From positions 1-60,623 of the forward strand of contig CANFSB010000007.1 of assembly GCA_947449495.1 (NCBI GenBank): 60,623 nucleotides of DNA, given 5' to 3'. Below are positions 35,740 through 44,820 of the stretch, one piece after another (the stretch's first letter is position 1; the number at the start of each line of letters is the position of its first letter). This stretch comes from Pseudomonadota bacterium. GTDB lineage: Bacteria; Pseudomonadota; Gammaproteobacteria; Steroidobacterales; Steroidobacteraceae. Made by a program: the position numbers and the translations under genes. The notes under the pieces were generated by a model. The model made no database searches. It saw only the letters and a list, made by a program, of their open reading frames with translations, and had not been told where the DNA came from.

Positions 35740-38700
35740 GTGAAAAAAACAAACGTCCATGTGGCGTCGGCTATTGCTCTGGCGCTGGCCAGCGCACAGG
35801 TGGGTTTTGCTGCAGACAGCGAACCGCTCGTTGAAGTACAGATCACCGGCTCCCGCATCGTGCTGGCGCCCGGCATGAACACACCAACGCCGGTCACGTC
35901 GGTGACAGCAGAGGACATGAAGATCCTCGGCCCTAACCAGATCATCGACAGCCTGTCGGCGCTGCCGGTGTTCCGCAACAACTCCACCGCCAACGGCGTT
36001 CTAGGCGGTCAAAATTCCGGCGGTTCCAACGCCAATCTGCACGGCATCGGTGCCAACCGCACGCTGACCTTGCTAGATGGTCGCCGTGTAGTGTCCAGCA
36101 ATCGCTTCGGCAGCGTAGACGTCAACATCCTGCCCAGCATGCTGATGAAGAACGTAGAGACGATAACCGGCGGTGCGTCGGCCAGCTACGGCACAGATGC
36201 CGTCGCCGGCGTCACCAACTTCCTGCTCGACACCAAGTTCGAAGGTGTGTTGCTAAAGGCCCAGACCGGCGAAACCTTTCTGAACGATGGCGCAAACAAA
36301 GAGTTTGGCATCGCGTTTGGTCGCAGCTTTATGGAAGGGCGACTGCATGTCGTCGGCTCTTTAGGTCGCAACACGCTTGCCCCCATCAACACCAAGGACT
36401 CGCTGGACAAGCGCCCCTTCCTAAAACACTGGGGCTTCGTCACCAACCCCAACACGGCCGGCCCGACCTACATCACCGCGCCCAATGTGGTTCCGACTGA
36501 CTTTGGCAACACCATCGTGTTCACGGCCGCCGCGACCAGTCCGCTGGACCGCATAGTGTTCGATGGATCGGGATTGGTTGCCAACAAGATGGCCTTCTCA
36601 GGCATTGGCAAGCTTAACGGCGGCTGCAGTTGCCAATCACTGGCCGACGCCAATATGTCGACCATGTATCAGGACAATACGCTGCAGGCCGGATACACGG
36701 GCAACACCGGCTTCGGCCGCGTGGGCTTCGACCTTAGCGACGACACCGAAGTCTATGTGCAGGGCATGTGGGCCGAGAACCATCAGCGCGTGCGCTTCCA
36801 AAACGTGGCGTTGGTGTCCACCTGGGCATCGCGCATTTATGCCGACAACGCCTTTCTGCCGAGCAGCATCTCCAGCCTGATCACCCAATACGGATCAGGT
36901 GGTACTGCCGTGGCAGACGGTGGCTCGAAGTGGGTCACTGCCACCGTGTTCCTGCCGGCACTGGAAAGTGATTTCGGCGGTGATCACATCCTGGATACCG
37001 GTAACAAGCTGACTAGCTATACCGCGGGTCTGAATTCCAAGATCGGCAAGTGGTCGATCAATGGATACGTGCAACACGGCCAGAACTACCAAGTGTACGA
37101 CGCCTACAACCTGCCGCGTGTCGATCGCCTGCAGGTCGCGATGGATGCGGTGAAGGATGCCAGCGGCAAGATCGTCTGCCGCGCTTCGCTACCGCAGTTC
37201 GACCCGAACGGCTACTGGAAGGACTGCGTTCCGGCCAACCTTCTGGGTGGATCGGCCACGCTGTCGCAGCAGGCAGCCGCCTATATCTCGCAGCCCTTCA
37301 AACATGCCTATGCACTGGTTGATCAGGACTTGGCCGAATTGTCTGCGTCGGGCAGCCTGGGCTTCGGCTTGCCGGCAGGCGAAATCTTCGCTGCAGTGGG
37401 TGCGAACTGGCGGCGTGAAAAGTTCGAACAGGGCACACCGAATCCAGCCGATGAATATCCGGCACTACCCGATGGCCGTCTGCTGAAGGACCTGGGTATT
37501 GGCGATGGCAGCCGCGGCATCGTGCCGCAATACGGCTGTACAGCAGGTGCGATACCCGTAGTCGGTGGTGTACCGGGTCTGCGTTACGCAGCCAGCGGCT
37601 TCTGCGGTGCCAGCAACTCCAGCGTTATCCAGTTCTCCAGCCAGCGTGCCATTGAAGGCAGTGAATCGGTCAAGGAAGGCTTTGCCGAATTCCAGGTTCC
37701 CGTGCTGAGCGATCTGCCGGTTGTACGGCGTTTGGATACCAACTGGGCAGTGCGCTTTGCCGATTACGCGGGCGCAGGTCAGGTATGGGCCTGGAAGGCT
37801 GGCTTGAGCTGGGAGCTCAACGACCAGATTCGCGTGCGTGCCACGCGCTCACGCGACGTGCGCGCACCCAACCTGCGCGATCGCTTCGATCAGACTCTGG
37901 GCGGCGTCAACGCGACGGACCGCAACTCCAAGCTCACTGCACCCATCCCGTACTCAGTCATCGGTTTTTCGGGCGGCAACCCCGACCTGAAACCCGAAAA
38001 GGCTGACACCACCACCGCGGGTATCGTGATCCAGCCCAGCTTCATCGAGGGCTTCCAAGCGTCGGTGGACTGGTACAAGGTCTCGATCAGCGGCGCAATC
38101 GCGCAATTGGGCGCGCAGACCATCGTGGATCAGTGCAATGCGGGCGATGCGTCGCTTTGCCAGTTTGTCCATCGCGACACCAACACCGTAAAGAACCCAC
38201 TGGGCGACATCACCCAGATCGATAATTATTTCCTTAACCTGAACAAGGAAATCTATCAGGGCATCGACGCTGAGCTGGGCTGGCGTAAGGCGTTGACGTT
38301 GTTCGGCGGCGGCCCTGAGGCAGTCACCGCGCGACTGTTTGCCACCCACTACCTGACCGTGCAGCAGCTGCCACCGGAGCTGCTCGGCACTGGCGGCGTG
38401 GTCACTCGCGGCCCGACCATCGACAACATCACGACGACTCCGGATGCGGCCACTGCCATCCTGGGTTATCGCAATGGGGACTTCTCGGTGTCGTTGCTGG
38501 AGCGCTATACCGGCAGCAGAAAGATCAACCGCCTGTATGAGGAGAGCACAGTCAGCACGCCAAGCGTGACGGGTCTGACAACCGTGGATGACAACTCCTT
38601 GAGTGCGACGTTCACCACCGACCTGAGCTTGGGATGGTCGCCTTCTAAGTTTGAAGGTCTGCGTCTGTACTCGACCATCACCAACCTGTTCGACAAAGAG

Positions 38701-38805
38701 CCGCAGATACTTCCGAGCACCGGTGGCCGTACCGGCTTCGGCAGTGGCGTAGCCGGCGACCTGATTGGTCGTCGCTATGTGGCGGGAGTGCAGTACAAGT
38801 TCTAA
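35740..38805 (+). CDS. TonB-dependent receptor
   Basis: 1021 residues from a GTG preceded by ctcgggggatcaa. Signal peptide to about Ala25, then E-V-Q-I-T-G-S-R-I, typical for the start of a plug domain, with S-V-T-A-E-D-M and a plug end G-A-S-A-S-Y-G-T-D-A-V-A-G-V. The large remainder is the 22-strand barrel; R-A-T-R-S-R-D-V-R-A-P-N-L-R-D-R is the conserved strand motif of this class, and the final residues V-A-G-V-Q-Y-K-F end in the aromatic needed for outer-membrane insertion. It imports a large or scarce substrate using TonB energy. Paired cysteines in N-G-G-C-S-C-Q suggest a disulfide loop. Stand-alone unit with its own terminator. The ligand is unknown. Confidence 0.93.
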   Translation: MKKTNVHVASAIALALASAQVGFAADSEPLVEVQITGSRIVLAPGMNTPTPVTSVTAEDMKILGPNQIIDSLSALPVFRNNSTANGVLGGQNSGGSNANLHGIGANRTLTLLDGRRVVSSNRFGSVDVNILPSMLMKNVETITGGASASYGTDAVAGVTNFLLDTKFEGVLLKAQTGETFLNDGANKEFGIAFGRSFMEGRLHVVGSLGRNTLAPINTKDSLDKRPFLKHWGFVTNPNTAGPTYITAPNVVPTDFGNTIVFTAAATSPLDRIVFDGSGLVANKMAFSGIGKLNGGCSCQSLADANMSTMYQDNTLQAGYTGNTGFGRVGFDLSDDTEVYVQGMWAENHQRVRFQNVALVSTWASRIYADNAFLPSSISSLITQYGSGGTAVADGGSKWVTATVFLPALESDFGGDHILDTGNKLTSYTAGLNSKIGKWSINGYVQHGQNYQVYDAYNLPRVDRLQVAMDAVKDASGKIVCRASLPQFDPNGYWKDCVPANLLGGSATLSQQAAAYISQPFKHAYALVDQDLAELSASGSLGFGLPAGEIFAAVGANWRREKFEQGTPNPADEYPALPDGRLLKDLGIGDGSRGIVPQYGCTAGAIPVVGGVPGLRYAASGFCGASNSSVIQFSSQRAIEGSESVKEGFAEFQVPVLSDLPVVRRLDTNWAVRFADYAGAGQVWAWKAGLSWELNDQIRVRATRSRDVRAPNLRDRFDQTLGGVNATDRNSKLTAPIPYSVIGFSGGNPDLKPEKADTTTAGIVIQPSFIEGFQASVDWYKVSISGAIAQLGAQTIVDQCNAGDASLCQFVHRDTNTVKNPLGDITQIDNYFLNLNKEIYQGIDAELGWRKALTLFGGGPEAVTARLFATHYLTVQQLPPELLGTGGVVTRGPTIDNITTTPDAATAILGYRNGDFSVSLLERYTGSRKINRLYEESTVSTPSVTGLTTVDDNSLSATFTTDLSLGWSPSKFEGLRLYSTITNLFDKEPQILPSTGGRTGFGSGVAGDLIGRRYVAGVQYKF

Positions 38806-38834
38806 TCCCGGCGGGATTCGAACTTTAGAAATGG

Positions 38835-38870
38835 GGCGGGTCGCAGTGATGCGGCCCGCCTTTTTTATTT
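38835..38870 (+). terminator. intrinsic terminator of the TonB receptor gene
   Basis: GGCGGGTCGCA (38835-38845) pairs with TGCGGCCCGCC (38850-38860), with a gtga loop and one G-U pair, followed directly by TTTTTTATTTTA. A textbook rho-independent terminator 30 bases after the stop. Confidence 0.9.
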
Positions 38871-39011
38871 TACGTCACACGATTTCGTCTGGGTGTTGCG
38901 TTGCCAATCTGATTGTCGAGCAGGTTGCCCTCGAGATCCTGCGTTAGAATTTGCGTGGACTGCGACGTCGCTGCAGCGCTCACTTCAATGCAACTCCGAG
39001 CGGTAGCCTGA

Positions 39012-40337
39012 ATGAACACATACTTCGCGGGACGCCCCGCCGCTTTCATGGTGATGGCGGGCGTGCTGACAATCGGCGGCTGCGGAGAGGTCGCCACGCT
39101 GACCGTCGCACAGGGCACTGGCGCATCTCCAGTGCTGCCGGCGCCCAACAAAACATTACTGCCGACGGTGAACGTTGCGCGGGCAACAGGCTGGCCTGCC
39201 GGTGCGACGCCGCAGGCCGCCACGGGCACCCTCGTCGCGGCCTTCGCGACGGGTCTGGATCATCCGCGCTGGATGCTGGTGCTGCCCAACGGCGATGTGC
39301 TGGTGGCCGAGACCAACGCGCCTGCCAATCGAGGTAGTGCGAACAGCATCCGGGGCTGGGTGGCGGGCTTGGTGATGAAGCGCGCAGGCGCCGGCGTGCC
39401 TAGCGCAGACCGCATCACGCTGTTGCGCGACGCCGATGCAGACGGCGTGGCAGAAGTGCGGTCTGTGTTGCTGGCAGGGCTGCATTCACCGTTCGGCATG
39501 GCCCTGATAGGCGACCGGCTGTTTGTGGCCAATGCCGACGCGGTGCTGAGTTTTCCGTACCGGACGGGCGACACATCCATCACAGCAGCAGGAACGAAGT
39601 TGCTGGACTTGCCCGGCGGCCCGATCAATCACCACTGGACGAAGAATCTGCTGGCCAGTGCGGATGGCAGCACGCTGTATGTCAGCGTGGGATCCAACAG
39701 CAACGTGGCCGAAAGCGGGATGGAAGTAGAGAGTGGCCGGGCAGCGATCTGGGAAGTGAACGTGCAAACCGGCGCCCATCGCATCTATGCATCCGGGTTG
39801 CGCAACCCCGTGGGTATGGCTTGGGGCGCGGCCGGCACCCTTTGGACAGTGGTGAATGAGCGCGACGAACTCGGCAGCGACTTGGTGCCCGATTATTTGA
39901 CGTCGGTGCGCGACGGCGCTTTCTATGGCTGGCCGTACAGCTATTACGGCCAGCACGTGGACACTCGGGTGCAACCCGCACAACCTGCTCTGGTGGCCAC
40001 AGCGGTGGCACCCGACTATGCGCTGGGGCCGCACACCGCGTCTCTGGGCTTGGCCTCATCGTCGGGCAACCGGCTGCCAGCCAACTTCTCTGAAGGTATG
40101 TTCATCGGGCAGCATGGGTCCTGGAACCGCAAGCCGCGCAGCGGCTACAAGGTGGTGTTCGTTCCCTTCCGCGACGGGAAGCCGTCAGGGTTGCCGGTGG
40201 ATGTGCTCACTGGCTTTTTGAGCCCCGCCGGTGACGCCCAAGGTCGGCCCGTGGGTGTGGCCGTCGACAAGCAAGGTGCTCTACTGGTGGCCGACGACGT
40301 CGGTAACGTAATCTGGCGCGTCAGCGCGCAGCCTTGA
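39012..40337 (+). CDS. PQQ-type sugar (sorbosone) dehydrogenase-like lipoprotein
   Basis: 441 residues. Lipoprotein signal with lipobox I-G-G-C (Cys24). The beta-propeller domain shows [18 protein letters not shown] near residue 80, [48 protein letters not shown] and G-Q-H-G-S-W-N-R. These are the signatures of the soluble aldose / L-sorbosone dehydrogenase family, which oxidises sugars with pyrroloquinoline quinone and calcium. Here it would be tethered to a membrane facing the periplasm. PQQ dependence is inferred from family. It is convergent with the SDR gene, 29 bases apart. Confidence 0.87.
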   Translation: MNTYFAGRPAAFMVMAGVLTIGGCGEVATLTVAQGTGASPVLPAPNKTLLPTVNVARATGWPAGATPQAATGTLVAAFATGLDHPRWMLVLPNGDVLVAETNAPANRGSANSIRGWVAGLVMKRAGAGVPSADRITLLRDADADGVAEVRSVLLAGLHSPFGMALIGDRLFVANADAVLSFPYRTGDTSITAAGTKLLDLPGGPINHHWTKNLLASADGSTLYVSVGSNSNVAESGMEVESGRAAIWEVNVQTGAHRIYASGLRNPVGMAWGAAGTLWTVVNERDELGSDLVPDYLTSVRDGAFYGWPYSYYGQHVDTRVQPAQPALVATAVAPDYALGPHTASLGLASSSGNRLPANFSEGMFIGQHGSWNRKPRSGYKVVFVPFRDGKPSGLPVDVLTGFLSPAGDAQGRPVGVAVDKQGALLVADDVGNVIWRVSAQP

Positions 40338-40366
40338 ATTCACACAGTGCGCCTCACAACCTAACT

Positions 40367-41062
40367 TCAAAGCGGCAAAGACTTACCGTCGTAGTTCAGG
40401 AATGCGCCGGACTGTTTGAGCGTCAAGCTGCGAAATCGCGTCAGCAATGCGGCCGCACTTTCTTGGGGACTGATGTCTGCGCCGTCACCGCCCATATCGG
40501 TGCGCACCCAACCGGGGTGAAACGACGTCACGACGATGCCCACTGACTTGAGTTCGTTAGCCAGCGTGACCATAAGATTATTGGCACCGGCCTTGGAGGC
40601 GCGATAGAAGTGCGTAGCTGCACCTTGGTGCTGCTGACTGCCCATATACGAAGAAATAATGGCGATGCGCGGGCGCTTGCTGATTTTCAGCTGCGACAAA
40701 AAAGCCCGCGCTGCAAAAAACGGCCCCGCCATATTGGTCATCAACACCTGTGATATGGCATCTGCGGTGTTATCGGCATCTTCAATTCCACCGCGTGCGC
40801 TCATGACTCCGGCGTTGCACACCAGCACATTAATGCTGCCCTGTAGTTGCTCAGCAATACATTCAAGCGCTGCCGCATCGCAGACGTCTGCGCCGTACAT
40901 CAGCCCAGCACCGTTAGAACTTTCGATCAATGCACCCAGCTCCATAGCTGCTGCCGGCTGGCGACACACGGCAATCAAGCGATCCCCCGCAGCCAACACG
41001 CCGCGCGCCATTTCAAGGCCGATGCCGCGATTGGCGCCGGTGATGAGGTAGGTATCTGGCAT
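40367..41062 (-). CDS. short-chain dehydrogenase/reductase
   Basis: 231 residues from the ATG at 41062; the frame is open to 41104 but those residues do not fit the family. The Rossmann start T-G-A-N-R-G-I-G, C-N-A-G-V-M and the catalytic S-S-Y ... YRASK are all present, giving a classical NAD(P)-dependent SDR of cytosolic type. The proline-glycine segment F-H-P-G-W-V-R-T-D-M-G-G is typical of the C-factor/sniffer subgroup, whose substrates are not well defined. Confidence 0.88.
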   Translation of the reverse strand: MPDTYLITGANRGIGLEMARGVLAAGDRLIAVCRQPAAAMELGALIESSNGAGLMYGADVCDAAALECIAEQLQGSINVLVCNAGVMSARGGIEDADNTADAISQVLMTNMAGPFFAARAFLSQLKISKRPRIAIISSYMGSQQHQGAATHFYRASKAGANNLMVTLANELKSVGIVVTSFHPGWVRTDMGGDGADISPQESAAALLTRFRSLTLKQSGAFLNYDGKSLPL

Positions 41063-41231
41063 GTTTGTTTTTACTCTATGGTCGTTGGCAGACGGATTTA
41101 GCAACGCGATGATGCGGCGAACCGGACAACAGTATCCGGCGTGTTAATAGGTGTCGAAAATTTTTACAGATTAATCCGGCAGTAGGCAGCAGCAAAAACC
41201 AACTGGTTGTTCGGCTTATGGTTTTTGCAGC

Positions 41232-41245
41232 GGCATTGTTCTTGC
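41232..41245 (+). promoter_or_regulatory. sigma-54-type (-24/-12) promoter for the PEP-CTERM gene
   Basis: The sequence cGGCAT-tgttc-TTGCtt has the invariant GG (41232-41233) and GC (41244-41245) separated by exactly ten bases, as in the GG-N10-GC sigma-54 consensus. It lies about 67 bases before the GTG of the PEP-CTERM gene. PEP-CTERM regulons are often linked to sigma-54 activators (PrsR family), which supports the call. Confidence 0.6.
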
Positions 41246-41258
41246 TTCCCTAAAGGGG

Positions 41259-41290
41259 TTGTGGGCGCTGATGACTGAAGACGCCCACAA
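41259..41290 (+). promoter_or_regulatory. 5'-leader hairpin of the PEP-CTERM transcript
   Basis: TTGTGGGCG (41259-41267) and CGCCCACAA (41282-41290) are perfectly complementary with a 14-base loop. If transcription starts about 12 bases after the -12 GC, the message would begin almost exactly with this stem, and the ribosome binding site (cgggag) would follow it. It could stabilise the 5' end or control translation. Confidence 0.5.
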
Positions 41291-41311
41291 ATAACCGCCG
41301 GGAGCATCCGT

Positions 41312-42208
41312 GTGACTGCAAAATTCTGGGCCGCGCTGGTTAGCTTCATGGCGCTACTGACGGGAGTGCCTGCCCATGCCGAGACGATTTCCATTGGTGC
41401 CGTGAGGCTAGTCTTTGAGGAGCAGTACGCTGGGGCCTCAAGCTTCGACCAAACGGCAGCGACCGGCAATCCGAACCAGTCGCGGCCATTGCAGCTGCCC
41501 ATGACGGGCAGTGGCACCACAGGGGTTCGCAACTTTGTCTTCAACACTCTGCAGACTCGCGATGTGGCTGGCCCCAGTCTTACCTCCCCTGTATGGACCC
41601 CCATCGGGCAGTACGGCCCCGCGAACGATCCATCTGGCGTCCCGCAGCAGTCTGCCCTTCTTGGGGCGGGCCAGCAGCGCTTCGATTACTCCTTCGATGC
41701 GGCGGATGACCTCAGCGCGGCGCCCGACGTTGTGCGCTGGGCGGACACCTTCCGTCTGGTCAGCTTCGGGGCGTTTTATCTGCAAGGAGACTGCGCATTC
41801 TGCGGAGCCGACAAACCGGTACAGCTCGTCCAGTCACTGTCGGCCTTAAACGGCTCGGCACGCTACGAGAAGAATGGCGTTATAGATGCAGTGCCGGGAA
41901 ACAATGGGATCCCCTTCTTCGAGGCGGGCAACTTCTATGACAGCGATGTGTTCGACGTCACCTTCGGGACGTCGGGCATCACCGGCACCCTGCAGTTCTC
42001 CGCGACAACGGCGACAGTGTTCACCACCGCCGGCGGTCAACGGAGCTCCTGGGGACGGATCATCCTAGGCGTCAATGAGTCACCGGCCAGCACGGTGCCG
42101 GAACCTGCATCCGCGCTCCTGCTCCTGGTGGGATTCGCGGGCCTGTGGTTGACGTCGAGTTGCCGGCTACAGCGGATCAACCCTCGATCGCGATCCAAAG
42201 CGGCGTGA
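41312..42208 (+). CDS. PEP-CTERM sorting domain protein
   Basis: 298 residues from a GTG with cgggag upstream. Signal peptide to about Ala22 (V-P-A-H-A-E), a mature part rich in beta-type segments with a single Cys pair (G-D-C-A-F-C-G), and a C-terminal VPEPASALLLLVGFAGLWL followed by a basic tail. This is the PEP-CTERM signal recognised by an exosortase, which is not in the window. The protein should end up at the cell surface or in the exopolysaccharide matrix; the mature domain itself is not recognised. Standing alone between an SDR and the DUF6152 pair, it appears to be its own transcription unit. Confidence 0.85.
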   Translation: MTAKFWAALVSFMALLTGVPAHAETISIGAVRLVFEEQYAGASSFDQTAATGNPNQSRPLQLPMTGSGTTGVRNFVFNTLQTRDVAGPSLTSPVWTPIGQYGPANDPSGVPQQSALLGAGQQRFDYSFDAADDLSAAPDVVRWADTFRLVSFGAFYLQGDCAFCGADKPVQLVQSLSALNGSARYEKNGVIDAVPGNNGIPFFEAGNFYDSDVFDVTFGTSGITGTLQFSATTATVFTTAGGQRSSWGRIILGVNESPASTVPEPASALLLLVGFAGLWLTSSCRLQRINPRSRSKAA

Positions 42209-42362
42209 GCACGCGTCCAGCAGCTCAAAAGGCAGATACGTCTTCGAAGAACGTCCTGCGGTGATTGATTGACCGGTTGGCAGGTGCGACCCTAGTATCG
42301 AGGCAACAATAAAGAGGCACGGCGTCAAAAACGTCAGTCGTTCGCCTCGCCCGGGGGAGTCG

Positions 42363-43370
42363 ATGAAATTGGCAAAGCACCCGATCTGGATCGGCGTCGG
42401 CCTCCTCGCACTCGGTCTCGGATCTACGGGAGCAGTGGCGCAGCAAGGCGCATTTGGCGGTGGCTATGGCCCTCCGCTGAAGGTACTGGCAGCGCCGCAA
42501 ACGTTTGCTACCTCCGACGAGCACTACGCGTACCTGCTCAAGCGAGCCAACGGCGGCACCAAGCACACGCTGGCCTCGGTGCCCCGCTGGGACGGGCTAT
42601 GGGTTGCGGCCGGCAACACGCATATGGCTGCGTTCATCGACACCGGCAACTTGGGCGGCAAGGTGATCGAAGGTGTGCTGACACCAGCCTATGAGGCGGC
42701 CTACAAAGAGCGTTGGCGCCAGCAGACCGAACAAGGCCAAGTGGACTATGACCGCTTGGGCGAGTGCCAGCCTCCGGGCATGCCACGCTTCCTGCTCGAA
42801 CCGTACTCGCACGAGTTCATTAACCTGCCCGACCAGTCGTACCTGATCAACGACTTTGGTCCTTCGATCCGTCGGGTCCTGATCGGCAAGCAGCACAACA
42901 ACCTGTACGGCACACATTCCTGGTACGGCGACACCATCGGCTTCTGGAACGGCGCCCAGCTGGTGATGAGCACCAAGTATCTGTACCCCGCCGACTTCAC
43001 GCGTTGGTCACCGATGACCAGCAACCAGTTTGAAAGCATCGAGACCTGGGAACTCAAGAAGTACCCCGGCGGCATCGAGAGACTGGAGGTGCAAGCGACC
43101 TTCTACGACACACATGCCTTCGTGAAGCCGATCCATGTTGTTTATGCATTCCGGCACGCCACCGACCTGAAAAAAGCCGACTATCGCGTCGCGCATTGGG
43201 AATGCGAGCAGACCAACAACACGTTTCTTGATGACCAGGGCAAATCCAATTTTCATCTGCCCGGCGAAGCAGGCTTTAACGACGGGCGTGGGCAGACGCA
43301 TTTTCCGCAGCTGCCAGGCCAATCGCGGGATCCGATCTACAACACGACGTTAACCCCCGGCGCGAAATAG
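42363..43370 (+). CDS. exported hypothetical protein, DUF6152 partner (GxW family)
   Basis: 335 residues with a signal peptide ending near A-V-A-Q (about 26) and a strong site (cgggggagtcg). Not a named family to me. It contains P-P-G-M-P-R-F-L-L-E-P-Y, GDTIGFWNGAQL near residue 190 and an ending D-T-H-A-F ... H-W-E-C-E-Q-T-N-N that matches the layout D-P-K-A-F ... D-Y-A-C-A-E-N-N of the protein at 5998-6816. A DUF6152 gene follows directly (16 bases). This is the second separate occurrence of the pair, and the third counting the fusion at 12136-13272. Confidence 0.65.
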   Translation: MKLAKHPIWIGVGLLALGLGSTGAVAQQGAFGGGYGPPLKVLAAPQTFATSDEHYAYLLKRANGGTKHTLASVPRWDGLWVAAGNTHMAAFIDTGNLGGKVIEGVLTPAYEAAYKERWRQQTEQGQVDYDRLGECQPPGMPRFLLEPYSHEFINLPDQSYLINDFGPSIRRVLIGKQHNNLYGTHSWYGDTIGFWNGAQLVMSTKYLYPADFTRWSPMTSNQFESIETWELKKYPGGIERLEVQATFYDTHAFVKPIHVVYAFRHATDLKKADYRVAHWECEQTNNTFLDDQGKSNFHLPGEAGFNDGRGQTHFPQLPGQSRDPIYNTTLTPGAK

Positions 43371-43386
43371 CAACCAGGTGCACCAC

Positions 43387-43863
43387 ATGAAGACCGCTTA
43401 CAAGGCGCTGCTGCTCGCATTGGTGACCAGCCTTGGCGCCATGACGGCCCATGCACATCATTCCTTCGCGATGTTCGATCGCAGCACCGAAGTGGTAAAG
43501 ACGGGCACTGTGCAGCGCTGGGCTTTCAACAACCCGCACTCATGGCTCTACATCAACGTGGCAAACGACGATGGCACGCAGACACTGTGGAGCTTCGAGA
43601 GCGCGTCTCCCACACAGCTGATCGGGCGCGGCATTACCGGCAAGTCATTCGAGCCTGGCACCACCGTGACGGTCATGTACTGTCCGCTGCGCGATGGGCG
43701 CCCGGGTGGTGGCATCGGCTGGGTGATGGTTGCCGATGGCAAGTACTACGCCACTGCCGACGGCGGCTGCAACGGCACTGAAGAGAACATCGCACGCTGG
43801 AAGGGCTGGATGAAACTGGGCTACACGTCGAACAAGGACGCGCAAGCTGCGGGCGCAAAATAG
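43387..43863 (+). CDS. exported DUF6152 family protein
   Basis: 158 residues from the ATG at 43387 (AGG upstream; an in-frame GTG at 43378 is less likely). Signal peptide to about Ala23, then A-H-H-S-F-A-M-F-D, and N-N-P-H-S-W-L-Y near residue 55, as in the copy at 5600-5995 (A-H-H-S-G-A-M-F-D, T-N-P-H-S-W-L-Q). The conserved His pair and N-P-H motif suggest a metal or ligand site; function unknown. Slightly longer than the first copy, with a C-terminal extension containing one cysteine and a basic tail. Convergent with the double SnoaL gene. Confidence 0.8.
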   Translation: MKTAYKALLLALVTSLGAMTAHAHHSFAMFDRSTEVVKTGTVQRWAFNNPHSWLYINVANDDGTQTLWSFESASPTQLIGRGITGKSFEPGTTVTVMYCPLRDGRPGGGIGWVMVADGKYYATADGGCNGTEENIARWKGWMKLGYTSNKDAQAAGAK

Positions 43864-43877
43864 ACGTGCAGCATTGC

Positions 43878-44774
43878 TCAGCGCGTCGGCGTGCCCGAAC
43901 GCGCCACACGGATCTGTGAGATCAACCCGTCCTTGAGCGTGTAGTACACAAACACCGGCACGCGGATCGACTCGCCCTTCTTGAGCGGCGCGACCACAAA
44001 ATCGGGCGCGTCTTCACTGGCGGTGAATACGCTGACGAAATCGCCGACGATGGCGTTGTCGTCGAACACGATCTGGTTGATCTCCAGGTTCTCGCGCACG
44101 GTGCGGAACATCTTGGTGTAGTAATCCACGATGGCTTTCTTGCCATCAAGATTGCCCACTGAGCTCAGCTGCAGTTTCACATCGTCGGTATAAAAGCTCG
44201 AATACTGATCGGGCAGCGCGCCAGAGAACGCACGGGTATAGGCGAGGAAAGCCGCACGCTGTCCGGCATGGCTGCCGAGCTTGGGCGCTTTGGTCACACC
44301 GGTCTCGGGCTTCCAGGTCATGGTCTTGAGGGTCTTGATCTTGCCGTTGATCACCGTGTATTCGGCAAAGAACTTCACCGTCATGATGTCGCCCGGCTGC
44401 AGGGCGCCGAAGGTGAAATCGGGCCGCGGCTTCGAGGCCACGAAGTCCATGTCGATCTCGGCAAAGATGTGGTCCTTGTCCCACATCACCACCTGAGGGC
44501 GGGCAATCTCGCGCACACCATTGTGCGCCCAGGCCAGAAACTCGTTCATGCCCTTGTGCCCTTCACGCACACCGCTGCCGCTGATCATCTGCGTGTCGGT
44601 CGTAAAGTACTTCTCGACCAGTCCGCGGTCATCACCACCGTTGAAGTCGCGCACATAGGCGCGGTAGTCCAAGGGCATCTCGCCCACGCCCTGCCAGCTT
44701 TCTGCAAGGGCGGGCACGCTACTGACGGTCAGGGTGAGCAGGGCAAGCAAGCGGATGAAGCGGATGGATGACAT
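43878..44774 (-). CDS. exported protein with two SnoaL-like (NTF2-fold) domains
   Basis: 298 residues from the ATG at 44774 (GAGG site); the frame is open to 44921 without coding character. Signal peptide to about Ala22. Two SnoaL-like units follow: one starting D-Y-R-A-Y-V-R-D-F-N-G-G-D with Y-F-T-T-D-T-Q-M, the second starting F-L-A-Y-T-R-A-F-S-G-A-L with F-Y-T-D-D-V-K-L. The repeat suggests an internal duplication that would mimic the dimer of single-domain family members. No catalytic residues can be assigned. Confidence 0.75.
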   Translation of the reverse strand: MSSIRFIRLLALLTLTVSSVPALAESWQGVGEMPLDYRAYVRDFNGGDDRGLVEKYFTTDTQMISGSGVREGHKGMNEFLAWAHNGVREIARPQVVMWDKDHIFAEIDMDFVASKPRPDFTFGALQPGDIMTVKFFAEYTVINGKIKTLKTMTWKPETGVTKAPKLGSHAGQRAAFLAYTRAFSGALPDQYSSFYTDDVKLQLSSVGNLDGKKAIVDYYTKMFRTVRENLEINQIVFDDNAIVGDFVSVFTASEDAPDFVVAPLKKGESIRVPVFVYYTLKDGLISQIRVARSGTPTR

Positions 44775-44820
44775 GGTGGCCTCGACTATCACGAATCGTT
44801 TGTTGTTCTTCAGTGCAGGG

